This document shows, piece by piece, positions 12,143 to 20,932 of a DNA stretch of 64,000 nucleotides. How positions within the stretch are numbered: the first letter of the stretch is position 1; each line of letters starts with the position of its first letter. The stretch is from Marsupella aquatica (lineage: Eukaryota > Marchantiophyta): assembly GCA_973895155.1 (NCBI GenBank), contig OZ316891.1:14136001-14200000 (forward strand), given 5' to 3'. Below the pieces are notes generated by a model. That model did not search any database, had not been told where the DNA came from, and saw nothing but the letters and a program-made list of their open reading frames with translations. Made by a program: the position numbers and the translations under genes.

Positions 12143-13721
12143 TAAAAGTAACCCAGTCTTTTGTGAGTCGTTTCATCACATCAAAACTTACCCAAGAACC
12201 TTCGAGACTTCCACCAGGTTGCATTTGTCTCAAAAGATCGACGCCTGATCCATGGCCGATCGAAGTCATCTTGAATATGTGAGGACGGTCTTCTTGAGGC
12301 CCTTGACCTGGTAGGAGGTACCTTTGGAGGAAAGGCATGTTGATATTTCTTTGATACCGAACAAGAAAATCTAGTTCACCTTGACCTTTCTGGTCCTGTC
12401 TAACACTACGAAAGAGGGACGCAAACTTCCGGGGTGTGGAAACTACCATGAGCGACTCAAATATCTCGGTTTCTTCAATATCTTGAATATCTTCCACACT
12501 TTCACACAAGGACTTTACAAAAGATCCTGTCGCCACATTTTTTACACCAGCAGGAGTGAAAATTGGATTTCCTTCCAATTTCTTTTTGATAACCTCCTCA
12601 ACAATCTTCTCTGCGCTCCGAGAAAACACCTTTCTTGAAGGATGGTTGTGCATCCCCATATGAATTGCCAAGCGGGACATGTGAGTACAGGTTTCTGAGT
12701 CAACTAGAACTTGGGGGTACATGTAAAATAACCTTGCTAGACAAGATTGGACACAAAATGGAACTTGATCACAAAATTGGCAAACAACTCCACCTTTATC
12801 AATGAAGGAGCCAACACGATGTTGCCCGCCAAGTTTAGGGGTTCCACCCCAGGCCTTATGGTTCCTCTTTTTCTTCCGTCGAAAATAGTCGCAAGTATTA
12901 TTCCTACACTCAATGGAACCAGTGCACGTTACTTTACCAAATTCCCAATATTTCTTGGGATGAACATTAGCTGATGTAGGAAATATTATGGTCCAGATGT
13001 AGCAATCCTTCGACCGGTCCATGTCGCGTAGACGTGACCCCTTTGAAAGAGCTCCCGCAGGAGGCAACTCGAATACAATATTTCCATTGTATTTCTTTGG
13101 CAAACAGCCGACTTGTTCATGGCAGTAGTCCCCAGCCGCGATGAACCTCGAGATTTCACTGGAACCAGTTGACTTGAGAATGGTATCCATTGCACTTCTC
13201 CGATACACAATGAAATTTTTGGTAAAAACTGCTCTAACCTCCTGTTTAACAGGGGTAACCTCCTGTTTAACAACTGTGTGAGGGGGTTTATCACTAGACT
13301 TAGGCAAACCAGAAGGTCCATCATCGTCGCTATCTGAAAGCAAGACAACATCAACAAAGGGTTTGGATGAAGATGGGAGATCGGATGCGACTGGTTTTCG
13401 AATGACAATAGAATACCGAATTCCTGCATTCAGGTGCCAAAAATGAATCCCGTCATCAACATCAAAAGAAGCAGTGAAATTAGAGGCTTCATCTCCGTTT
13501 CCCTCCTCCAAAATGTCCTCAATGTCATTCAAATCCAAACCAAAGCGCCCACAGAGATAATTCTCACTAACTTGCTTGTATACGTCATTGGTCGACAATG
13601 GAATGGATACAAGGTCACCCGTAGATGGACGCGTCAGAACGATTGACCTCGACATTGTAAGATCATCCAACCCAAAAACACTCAGTTCACAATAATGAAT
13701 GACGTCTTCGAATGCACACAA
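12105..13721 (-). pseudogene. Transposase-like protein, N-terminal half (538 codons), WRKY-GCM1-like zinc finger
   Basis: One open frame starting at ATG 13721, or the internal MSRS start 22 codons later. Residues 124-135 read VVLLSDSDDD, a typical SUMO-interacting motif. Residues 151-162 hold two VKQE motifs that fit the SUMO acceptor consensus. A Cys/His region follows: C266, C272, C277, C314, C317, C323, C327, C345, H347, ending in HMGMHNHP (354-361). That ending matches the C-terminal half of WRKY-GCM1-type fingers, known in MULE transposases and WRKY factors. The frame ends at a stop just after DWVTFSAHIYDHNY, where a catalytic core might be expected to begin, so this copy cannot encode a whole transposase. 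It is transcribed away from the methyltransferase-like gene. The superfamily assignment rests on the finger and on the 9-bp duplication only. Confidence 0.6.
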
Positions 13722-13905
13722 TGATATTCATAGTCAATAATCCGTTTGTCAGAGCCGTTAGAATATGACAGAATCACTACCGGTCGAAACCACATCTGAC
13801 ACAATAAATGTTTTTTGTCATTATGTCAACGACATTTACACCAATGAGCCTAAGATGTCCGTTTACGAAGACCATAATCATGTTTATTAAATCATCTTAA
13901 TTGAG

Positions 13906-13920
13906 TAGCGTCGGGCGCTA
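13906..13920. repeat. Element palindrome, copy 3
   Basis: TAGCGTCGGGCGCTA. It is followed by CTCAAAC, as is copy 4, so the two may derive from a local duplication. In the divergent promoter. Confidence 0.85.
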
Positions 13921-13969
13921 CTCAAACATCATCACTCCAACATGGACCCAAAATGGTTCAATATATGTT

Positions 13970-13984
13970 TAGCGCCAGGCGCTA
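13970..13984. repeat. Element palindrome, copy 4 (perfect)
   Basis: TAGCGCCAGGCGCTA, perfect 7+1+7 dyad, in the divergent promoter. Confidence 0.9.
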
Positions 13985-14114
13985 CTCAAACCCACACCCT
14001 AAATTGTGGTATAAAACTAGAATATTTTATTCGGGGTTTCAGAATAAATCCTAATGTTTGTAGCTATTTTCCAAATATTATCTAAAATTTTACCAAAATG
14101 TTCCCATTTAATAT

Positions 14115-14129
14115 TAGCGCTGGGCGCTA
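14115..14129. repeat. Element palindrome, copy 5
   Basis: TAGCGCTGGGCGCTA, one mismatch within the dyad, in the divergent promoter. Confidence 0.85.
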
Positions 14130-14268
14130 ATCTGAAACGGTAATCATGACATTCATTTAAGGCAAAATATTCAAAATTTGTATTCATTTTGTTTTTTATT
14201 TTATACTTCAGGGTCAATGTTGGCCTAACTTAGGGAAATTTTAGGGTTTGAATATTGATCGTTTTGGG

Positions 14269-14283
14269 TAGCGCCAGGCGCTA
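14269..14283. repeat. Element palindrome, copy 6 (perfect)
   Basis: TAGCGCCAGGCGCTA, perfect dyad, 317 bases before the plus-gene start codon. Confidence 0.9.
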
Positions 14284-15378
14284 CCATTGACCAATATCAG
14301 ATTTGACCTAGGAATATAGATTAAAATAACCGAACTCTTCTTTAACGGTCATATTCAACGGTAACGTTAGGTCGCGTAACGTTGAAGATATGCCAACGAT
14401 ATTCTAAACCACTAATCCAGAATTGACAAGTGGCGCTCAGGAGAATGTCGTAAATAGATATCAATGTAGCGAGTGGATAGTTTAGAGATGATACTCTCCC
14501 CACCTCCCTTGTCCGCTGTATTTAGGCTCCGTTTTGGAGGTTCTTCGTGCAAGAATTCTCTAGAAGAAGTACGGTACGAATGAGGTACTCAACACGATCA
14601 TGAAGCACTTCGTGTGTGGGCAAAACATGGACCCTCTCCCCACCACCTCGCATGGGTATAGTGCTAACGGGCAGAGAGAGCAGATCCATTCCCAAACATC
14701 CGAGTGCTCGTTTTCTGGATCTGTTTACAGTCGTCGTGTGACACGGTCTACAGCATCCCAAGATCCTGAAACAATCACGGTAGTCACATTTCTGAAGAGC
14801 AGGAGAGCGAAGATGGACGATCTCGACACATACGCTGTGGAAGATCGAGCAGAACTGTCACTAACGATGTCCGACGTTATCTCCAAGCACGTTATGGTGT
14901 TTGGCAAGGATTTTTGAGGGCACGACAAAGACCCCCCAAGGATTCCAATGTGCCGCTTGGTTCACATGGAAGTTGTCCGCACCTTACAGAAGGGAAGTCC
15001 TTCAATTGAAAAGTTGAAGGACTCTTTTTGTAGCACAGGATACAACTCAAAAATCGGAATGTTGTTCTATGTCCAGCCGGGAGATTCGAATGGGAATGTC
15101 CAGACGTGTACTCCAGAAATTCGAGCGACCTGGGACCCTGTGTGGGTGGCCGAGAACGAGAAGTTTGAAGTTGAATGTGCGGCCGATCTAGACTTCATGG
15201 TGTTACAAGATAAGATGTTTTACATTTTTGACGGTAACCATTGACTTTACGCATGGTCGATCGTTACAAAAGAAAATCCGGAAGATAGCAAGTATCACCC
15301 GCGTGTGCAATGTACTATCTTCAAGGGTGAAAAGGGATCTTTGATTGAAATTGAGGCGGCTATGCATACTGTGAACCA

Positions 15379-15470
15379 GTAAGTCTCTCTTTGAATTTCA
15401 TCTATCCTTATCTTTTATAGTGTAGTTTTTACTAGCGCCTGGCGCTATTGACTGACAAATTCTTCTGTAG
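15379..15470 (+). other. Intron 1 of the ParB-methyltransferase-like gene, with palindrome copy 7
   Basis: GTAAGT donor and TCTTCTGTAG acceptor. It is only 92 bases long, yet holds a perfect palindrome TAGCGCCTGGCGCTA at 15433-15447. Confidence 0.85.
15433..15447. repeat. Element palindrome, copy 7 (perfect, intronic)
   Basis: TAGCGCCTGGCGCTA, ending 23 bases before the intron 1 acceptor. Confidence 0.9.
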
Positions 15471-16841
15471 ACTTGGACAGGCCGTGGTGGAACCTTCCTG
15501 GATACTTGATGCAGACCGAATTAAGAGGATTTTGTCCAACGATCTAGAATACTACAAATCAATCATGGATGGGGCAAACTTCAAGAAGTTTGGGCAGGTG
15601 ATGCAAAAGACTCGAAAAGGATCGTGGTATTCCAAGAAAATGCCTCAAGAAGCACTTATGTATATCTTATGCGAGAATAAGATTAAATCCTATTCTCGAC
15701 AATTCAAGATGGACATGGAGTCGGCTACCGCTCAGGGAAATCCTTGGTCTCAGGAAGAGACATCCAAACGACATGCGGTCATGATGAAAGAAGCAACGAA
15801 GGATTGGGCGATCAAGGTCTCAAAGATCACTCCCTTGTTGAGTCCTGAGTTTGAAGACTTCATGACAACCTGTGCTGAGATGTATCCAATGACAGAGGTG
15901 AACAAACGTGAGAAGAAACCGGATGCGGTTGTCTGTACCATGGATCGTGCCAAGTTATTTACAGCAGTCTCCGCCCTCGACCCCAAATTGAGGAGCACTT
16001 TGTTAGTAGCGCATTGCACGCCAGAGCTTAGGAAGCAGTTCTTTCATCCGCAAAGCGTTAGCGATGACCCTGTGAAGCAGTGGTGCCACACTTGGCAAAC
16101 TTGGAATAGCGTGGAGGGAATTGCCATTGGTATGCTGCAGACTGCCCTCCAGCAAATCAGTGAAATAATTCCTTCCAATCGATTGGAGGAATGGAAGTGT
16201 GAGTCTTATGATTCACTCGTTGAAATAGTGTGCAATGATCTCAAAAAATTTGGGGATGCAGTGAAAGGTAAGTTTTTCAATACGATGTGGATGTCCAAGT
16301 ACACGGACAAGGAAGACTACACACTCAAGAATCAAAAGCGAGCGAAATGATATGTCTATCGTTTCTTCATGCACATGGAGATTGTGAAGCCTGACTATTT
16401 TTGGGCTTACCCAGCTGCTTTCCAAAATTGGGTCATCTGCACAGATGGAGACATTTTGGCCGAACTATATTCGATGTATCCCGTTGAGGGTATACTTCCA
16501 CCGAGAAAATTGTCTGAGTGGGAGAGAATTCACTGCCCTTGGTACCTTGACACCGACAGATGGGATTCTCCTTTTGACGACACTGAGAAGGATGCTTTCC
16601 ATAAACTGTCTAAATCCCAAGTTCTGAGATAATTTGTCTCCGACATGAAGCAAGGAATTGAGGGGGACGTCAACTCGTTGACGACTGAGTTGCAAAAAAA
16701 ATGCAAAACCACAGTGGTTCATGTTGATCAAAGCCGTAAACCAAGAGCCAAAGCCAAGGCGGATGCCCCTGTGGCAAGTGCTAGTGCCAAGTCTGGGAAA
16801 AAACGTAAGCTACACCTCCTTCTTCCGACTTCCTTCTTTGT

Positions 16842-16856
16842 TAGCACCTGGCGCTA
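16842..16856. repeat. Element palindrome, copy 8 (intronic)
   Basis: TAGCACCTGGCGCTA, with one G-to-A change at a CpG of the left arm. Confidence 0.85.
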
Positions 16857-16912
16857 TCATGTGTCGTAAGTTTAATGTGTCTTATTTCCCAAAATTAATG
16901 TGGGTGTTTAGT

Positions 16913-16927
16913 CAGCACCTGGCGCTA
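16913..16927. repeat. Element palindrome, copy 9 (intronic)
   Basis: CAGCACCTGGCGCTA, the same G-to-A variant as copy 8, 71 bases away in the same intron. Confidence 0.85.
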
Positions 16928-17669
16928 ACACTCTTTCTGTGATTGACACCATTTTTTGGTAGGTGGTCGAAAATCTGATGCCGCCACGGATGACACAAAA
17001 GTCGATGCAACACCAGAAGTTTCTGAGGCCAACACTGGTGCCAATCCAGACCCCATCACCCCCGTTGAGAAGGGGAAGGTTATAGTTCCTGTGGATGCTA
17101 CAAGCACAAAGAAGAAGAAGAAGAAAAGGACCATCGATGTCTGGGAATCGTCGCGAGATAATGCTTCTTGGGCCGGTATCCAACGGGATGTGGGGACTTT
17201 CAAGACTAAACTCGGAAGACACTGTATGGTCAAATCAAGCTTGGCATAATTCATTGATAGTGCATTTAGTAAGGAAGAGAAGCCAGATTGGGTCTCAGAC
17301 GCTGAGAAGTGGGGTAAGGATTTGATCAAGTCGAGGTGTAGAGATAAAGGAATCATTCCAGGTGGGAAGGAACGATCATTTGGGGTGAATGCGGGTTTCA
17401 TCTATCTCCCAACTGGTTTGAAACCCACAATTGTTGACCGTCGGGTCCTGAAATGGAATATCACAGATCACACAGCAGCCGAATCATTCTTTCGGGCGAT
17501 GGACCCTTTCCTTTCCGATGACGGCATGCTCGCTATCTTATACTCGGATGACCACGACCAGATTTCCCAGGTCATTTCTGCATGTCAGCAATCCAAGAAG
17601 TTCATGTGCATCAATACGCACAATGTTTTCATGTCTGTCCCAATGTACAGATCCAAGACAGATGTCCAG

Positions 17670-17776
17670 GTAAATGTTCTCTATACTAGCGCCCGACGCT
17701 ACTCTTTCTTTCTTAGTAGGTCTTCTCTCATGAATAACAGATTTTTAAAATCCAGTTGGTTTGTCAACTTTTGCAG
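17670..17776 (+). other. Intron 3 of the ParB-methyltransferase-like gene, with palindrome copy 10
   Basis: GTAAATG donor and CTTTTGCAG acceptor; 107 bases. Removal is needed to join the two parts of the methyltransferase-like domain. Confidence 0.8.
17687..17701. repeat. Element palindrome, copy 10 (intronic)
   Basis: TAGCGCCCGACGCTA. The right arm has GACGC for GGCGC, the mirror image of the GCGTC variant in copies 1 and 3. Confidence 0.85.
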
Positions 17777-18456
17777 GTCTTCACTCTTAGACTGGATATA
17801 TTTTGTCGGGTTTCTTTTAAAGGAAAGGTCCCAAAGGATCCAAGATTCAAGCCGTTATCTAGCGTTGAAGATCCTTCAATCTCAAACCTTATTGGGCTAC
17901 AATCTTTGAAGGAAGATCATTGTCCTGAACTCCATTTTACTGGGAATTCTCGACTACCGGTTGGTTTTATGCAAACTGTCCTTGAACTCTTTACGATACC
18001 TAAGGATATTGTAATTGATTGGACCGTCGGCTCAGGTTGTACATTCATTGCTGGGGATTACTCAGGCTGTTTTGTCATCGGGTTAGAAAATTGTCGGGAG
18101 TTTGTTGAGACCGCTTCGAGGATTTTTTTGGATCTCATTTCTCCCAAACCTTTGGAGACACAACCTCCCCCTTCTCAAATAACCGGACGAAAAAAGAAAG
18201 ATAGACTTAGATCTGTCCTCAATTTTGATTCGGACGAAGATGATGGGACGCCAGAAGATGATGGGACGCCAGAAGATGTCAATGACAACGGGAAAGAGGA
18301 AACCCGACATGATGGGTCAACGGAGGACAGCGAAGAGTCTTCCGAGTAATTTTCGTCTCTCGTAAGCTCCTTTATCCTTTCAATTGTTGGCTAACCATCA
18401 ATTCCACCGGTTCTATCTGTTAAGTACTTACTTCCTCTTTCTCTTCCGATTCTCTT

Positions 18457-18774
18457 TTGAACAGATCAGAATGGAACCAAAGAAAACGGTTTCAACTCCG
18501 AAGGAAAGTGGCTCGAAATGTAATCATCACTCTCGAGAAGCCGTTTGTGTTGCCATCATACGCTAAGAACATCGCGAGGAAGGTAGAGAAATTTAGAACG
18601 CTCTGCTGGGAAACAAAAGGACTTAGGCTTCTTAGGGGAGTAGACAGGAAGTTCATGAGGAACCCCTACGTAGATGATGTTTCTAGAAGCAAGTATATTG
18701 ATGATGAGGCAGAGTCGACCGACAGATCTCATAGCTCCCAGAATGAGAGCTCAAAATCTGACACTGAAGGGTAG
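18457..18774 (+). other. Small basic-to-acidic reading frame downstream of the methyltransferase-like gene
   Basis: An open frame of about 105 codons without an ATG at its head. An acceptor-like TTTTGAACAG (18457-18466) lies at its start. The product begins very basic (NQRKRFQLRRKVARN) and ends Ser/Asp/Glu-rich. An alternative ATG at 18471 in another frame gives only about 30 codons. A donor-like GTAAGC at 18361, just after the methyltransferase stop, could splice to it. I cannot tell whether it is a last exon, a third gene or chance. No family recognised. Confidence 0.35.
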
Positions 18775-18837
18775 CAATTTTCTCCTCTATCAGGTCAAAC
18801 TTCCTCCCAACTGTACGAGTATGCCCTTGGTTTTTGT

Positions 18838-18852
18838 TAGCGCCGGGCGCTA
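18838..18852. repeat. Element palindrome, copy 11 (perfect)
   Basis: TAGCGCCGGGCGCTA, perfect dyad with centre G, in the 3' flank of the plus gene. Confidence 0.9.
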
Positions 18853-18960
18853 TTGAATTTATTAAATATGAATTGAGTTTGATGGAGGTTGCCCCTTCCA
18901 TTCAATGGTTAATGTGGTCTTTAGTAACGTCCTTTGTGTGGGTTCCTCTCCTTGTTTAAC

Positions 18961-18975
18961 TAGCGCCCGACGCTC
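18961..18975. repeat. Element palindrome, copy 12
   Basis: TAGCGCCCGACGCTC, two arm changes, 3' flank. Confidence 0.8.
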
Positions 18976-19310
18976 CCCAAAAAACACGTTTGAAGTTTCC
19001 GTTTGATATTTGTCGTTTCTGCCATAGTGTCATTTGGCTTTCAGTCGGCGACTGGTACCGTCAAGAGGACCAATAACAGGAAATCCAAGCCCCTTATAAA
19101 CATACTATTGTTTCTTTCAAAGTCCATTGCTCTCGTTCTTCTCCTTCTCAATTCCATGGAAGGCCAGTGTATCGACGGCCCACGAGAGCATATGTCAACT
19201 TCCGATTAGATGGTTTCTGCCATGAGCCAGATCGTCAGGACGCTGGGATTGATGATGACTGTCACTCTTCGAGCTAGGGCATTGTACGAGGAATCACCCA
19301 CCGGGAGTAT

Positions 19311-19325
19311 TAGCGCCTGGCGCTA
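19311..19325. repeat. Element palindrome, copy 13 (perfect)
   Basis: TAGCGCCTGGCGCTA, perfect dyad in the right flank, preceded by GGGAGTAT. Confidence 0.9.
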
Positions 19326-19585
19326 GTTACAATTGCACTGGAAACTTTAGTGTTCCTATGTAGCAATATTTGTACATCAAGGACAATATGTTTCACTTAA
19401 ATAAAAAAGCTCGGGTTTCTTTTCTTTCAATTTCCCGTTAGAAGTTATGACTCAGATACCTTGGTTAAGTCCTACTTCTGTGCTTTGATATTGAACTTAG
19501 ACTATTAGTAATCTTTGGTTTCTACTTGGATCTCAGCCTGAACATCAATCCTACGTTCTCGTGATTTTCTCCACAAAGCACTAGA

Positions 19586-19726
19586 AGCGGCCGGCTCTAG
19601 TATTCGGCATGTTTGGGCGATTAATGTTTCATTATTTTGGGTTCGCACGCCCGGCGCTAGTATTCGTTATGATGCGTTTGTAATTGTTTTGCCTGTAGAC
19701 TCCCAGCGCTAGTATTCGGCATCGCA
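19586..19726 (+). repeat. Three half-palindromes followed by TAGTATTCG
   Basis: Three spaced units near the right end: GGCTCTAGTATTCGGCAT (about 19598), GGCGCTAGTATTCGTTAT (about 19653) and AGCGCTAGTATTCGGCAT (about 19704). Each joins one arm of the element palindrome to the same AGTATTCG tail. The middle one is still nearly a full palindrome (GCACGCCCGGCGCTA, 19645-19659). Confidence 0.75.
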
Positions 19727-19832
19727 TAATTATCAGTATTTTAGGAACGGGTTTTTTTAATTTTGCCACAATACCAGGAGAAATGTGCTCCCAAAACAGG
19801 AAATTTTGCTGTTACCAATTCCTGTTATAGTT

Positions 19833-19867
19833 TTCTGTTTGCTGTTTACTGCCTTTTGTAAACACCT
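19833..19867 (-). repeat. Right terminal inverted repeat (imperfect)
   Basis: Mirror of the left end: CTGTTTGCTGTTTAC leading out to GTAAACACCT. Similarity is limited to the outermost bases and the doubled AAACAG block. Confidence 0.55.
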
Positions 19868-19876
19868 CCCTCCAAG
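19868..19876. repeat. 9-bp target-site duplication, right copy
   Basis: CCCTCCAAG, identical to 10704-10712. Confidence 0.85.
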
Positions 19877-20912
19877 CAACCTTACTCAAAAAATCTCCAA
19901 AAAATGAAAGTGATGCAAATCAAAAACTGATTTGACCTTCTTGTAGCCTGCAAGATAACCTTTCCATAACACCAAACAACTATGCAAACAAACACTCAAG
20001 CCAAGAGTTATCAACCACTGACCGCAAGGGGGTCAAAATATCATTTTGGACCCCTTCAAGGAATCTTTTTAATAAAATCTTCCACACACCTTTGTTCCTA
20101 AACCTATTTTTCAGACCCCTCCCTAACTCCCCCACACCCCTGCAACAAATCTCAAGAAATGAAACACGTTTGCCTTGTCGAATCCCTAATTTACCGTTGA
20201 ATTTTAACATTTTGGAGAATTGGGAATATAGTGAATAAAAGTACAGGGGGCAAAATGCCCTATGGCACTTGCCACAAACAGGACAACGCCTGTTTGCTCT
20301 ACACCCCATCACCCCAAGTGCCCTACCACCCTTCCCATACTCGGCTGAACGCCCTTCCCATGCCCTGCCATGCAGCCAAAATCAAACCCACTTTGATTGC
20401 CCGTATCTCGGCCATCCATTCATTTGATCTCTAATTTATATGGTTGGAACGAGCGCAATGAGATGTTTTCAACAAGCTATGGACAATCCAAGATCATGAC
20501 TTTCAGAAATCAACCTAAATTTGTACAATTGTACGTCCGTCGCTTTGAGTTCCCGACTACATGGCTGCCTGAGCTTAACAACCAACTTCAAAATCAAGTT
20601 AGTGGTTGCACACACCACCAAAGTATTTGCTATTTGTTGTAAATGGATCCTCGTCCCGTTTGTAACTCCCTGGATCAAATCAATGACAAAATGAACAATC
20701 AAAACCCGGATTGTGCTCACATTGAAGAAAGTCGTTGTTGAACACAAAGAGAATTCTTCCCACCTTCAAAATGTGCGCAATCTTTGGCCTACACAACACA
20801 GGAATAGACCAAAGCCTATGCTTCTCCGCCCTAGGAGAACATTCATACTCACATCCCGCACCAAATGCCACAAATTGGTAATGATGAGCCCCAAGCGCTT
20901 CTCAATCTCAGT
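19877..20912 (-). other. Copia leader between primer site and gag, right part
   Basis: Continues the Copia element beyond the DNA transposon. Together with 10623-10712 it makes a leader of about 1.1 kb, long for Copia. No frame in it matches a known product. Confidence 0.65.
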
Positions 20913-20930
20913 CCCCAAGCTCTTATACCA
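20913..20930 (-). promoter_or_regulatory. Copia primer-binding site
   Basis: On the minus strand TGGTATAAGAGCTTGGGG, two bases inside the 5' LTR. It resembles the tRNA-Met initiator complement TGGTATCAGAGC with one change, and it fixes the element's direction. Confidence 0.85.
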
Positions 20931-20932
20931 AT

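Larger units (their letters stand above)
13722..14599. promoter_or_regulatory. Divergent promoter region of the transposon with four palindromes
   Basis: Non-coding 0.88 kb between the two divergent start codons. It must contain both promoters. Four palindromes lie within 378 bases here, the densest cluster in the element. No certain TATA box can be chosen in such AT-rich DNA. Confidence 0.6.
16805..16962 (+). other. Intron 2 of the ParB-methyltransferase-like gene, with two palindromes
   Basis: GTAAGC donor and TTTGGTAG acceptor; 158 bases. It contains copies 8 and 9 of the palindrome. Confidence 0.85.
14600..18349 (+). pseudogene. ParB/Srx-fold domain fused to beta-class DNA methyltransferase-like domain, five premature stops
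   Basis: Exons 14600-15378, 15471-16804, 16963-17669 and 17777-18349 join in phase to 1131 codons without any frameshift. Residues about 95-260 look like the ParB/sulfiredoxin fold: an L-x-x-L...GY segment, then FYIFDGNH, a TGA where Arg is expected, and LYAW, as in the family motif DGxHRxxAW. A 300-residue middle region is unassigned. A basic linker (KSGKKRGRK, later six Lys near 755) could bind DNA or act as nuclear signal. The C-terminal part shows a permuted methyltransferase order: a PFLSDDGMLAILYSDDH segment near 884, a motif X-like NSRLPVGFMQTV, then motif I VIDWTVGSG (D at 1021) and FVIGLENC with ETASRI. The expected DPPY-type motif IV is not visible. The tail is acidic, with two DDGTPE repeats. 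In-frame stops lie at 14915, 15242, 16348, 16630 and 17247. Confidence 0.7.
10713..19867. mobile_element. 9.2-kb DNA transposon with divergent transposase-like and ParB-methyltransferase-like genes
   Basis: It is bounded by 9-bp duplications and short imperfect terminal inverted repeats. It contains a transposase-like pseudogene on the minus strand, a methyltransferase-like pseudogene on the plus strand, one small extra frame, and 13 clear copies of a 15-bp palindrome. A 9-bp duplication, weak ends and a WRKY-GCM1-like zinc finger point to the Mutator-like (MULE) superfamily. I cannot show the DDE catalytic triad, which appears to be deleted, so the superfamily is an inference. It sits within the leader of the Copia element, so it is younger than that insertion. 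Confidence 0.85.

Noticed and set aside
14600-18349. Stop codon reassignment or U-to-C RNA editing as explanation of the in-frame TGA and TAA
   Set aside because: U-to-C editing that repairs such stops is known from organelles of hornworts, lycophytes and ferns, not from nuclear transposons. The host genes here use ordinary stops and contain no internal TGA or TAA. Decay by C-to-T change is simpler.
14600-18349. A true plasmid-type partition system (ParB with parS sites)
   Set aside because: There is no ParA-like ATPase in the window, and ParB-methyltransferase fusions are not partition proteins. Only the idea of palindrome binding is kept.
11087-19325. CRISPR array or transcription terminators made of the palindromes
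   Set aside because: Spacing is irregular (64 to over 2600 bases), the sequence is plant nuclear, and the palindromes have no loop or T-run typical of terminators.
10673-19866. Transposon borders at GGTGTTT (10673) and AAACACC (19866)
   Set aside because: The short match is real, but no duplication flanks these borders. CCCTCCAAG at 10704-10712 and 19868-19876 gives an exact 9-bp duplication and a continuous Copia leader, so the left border is 10713.
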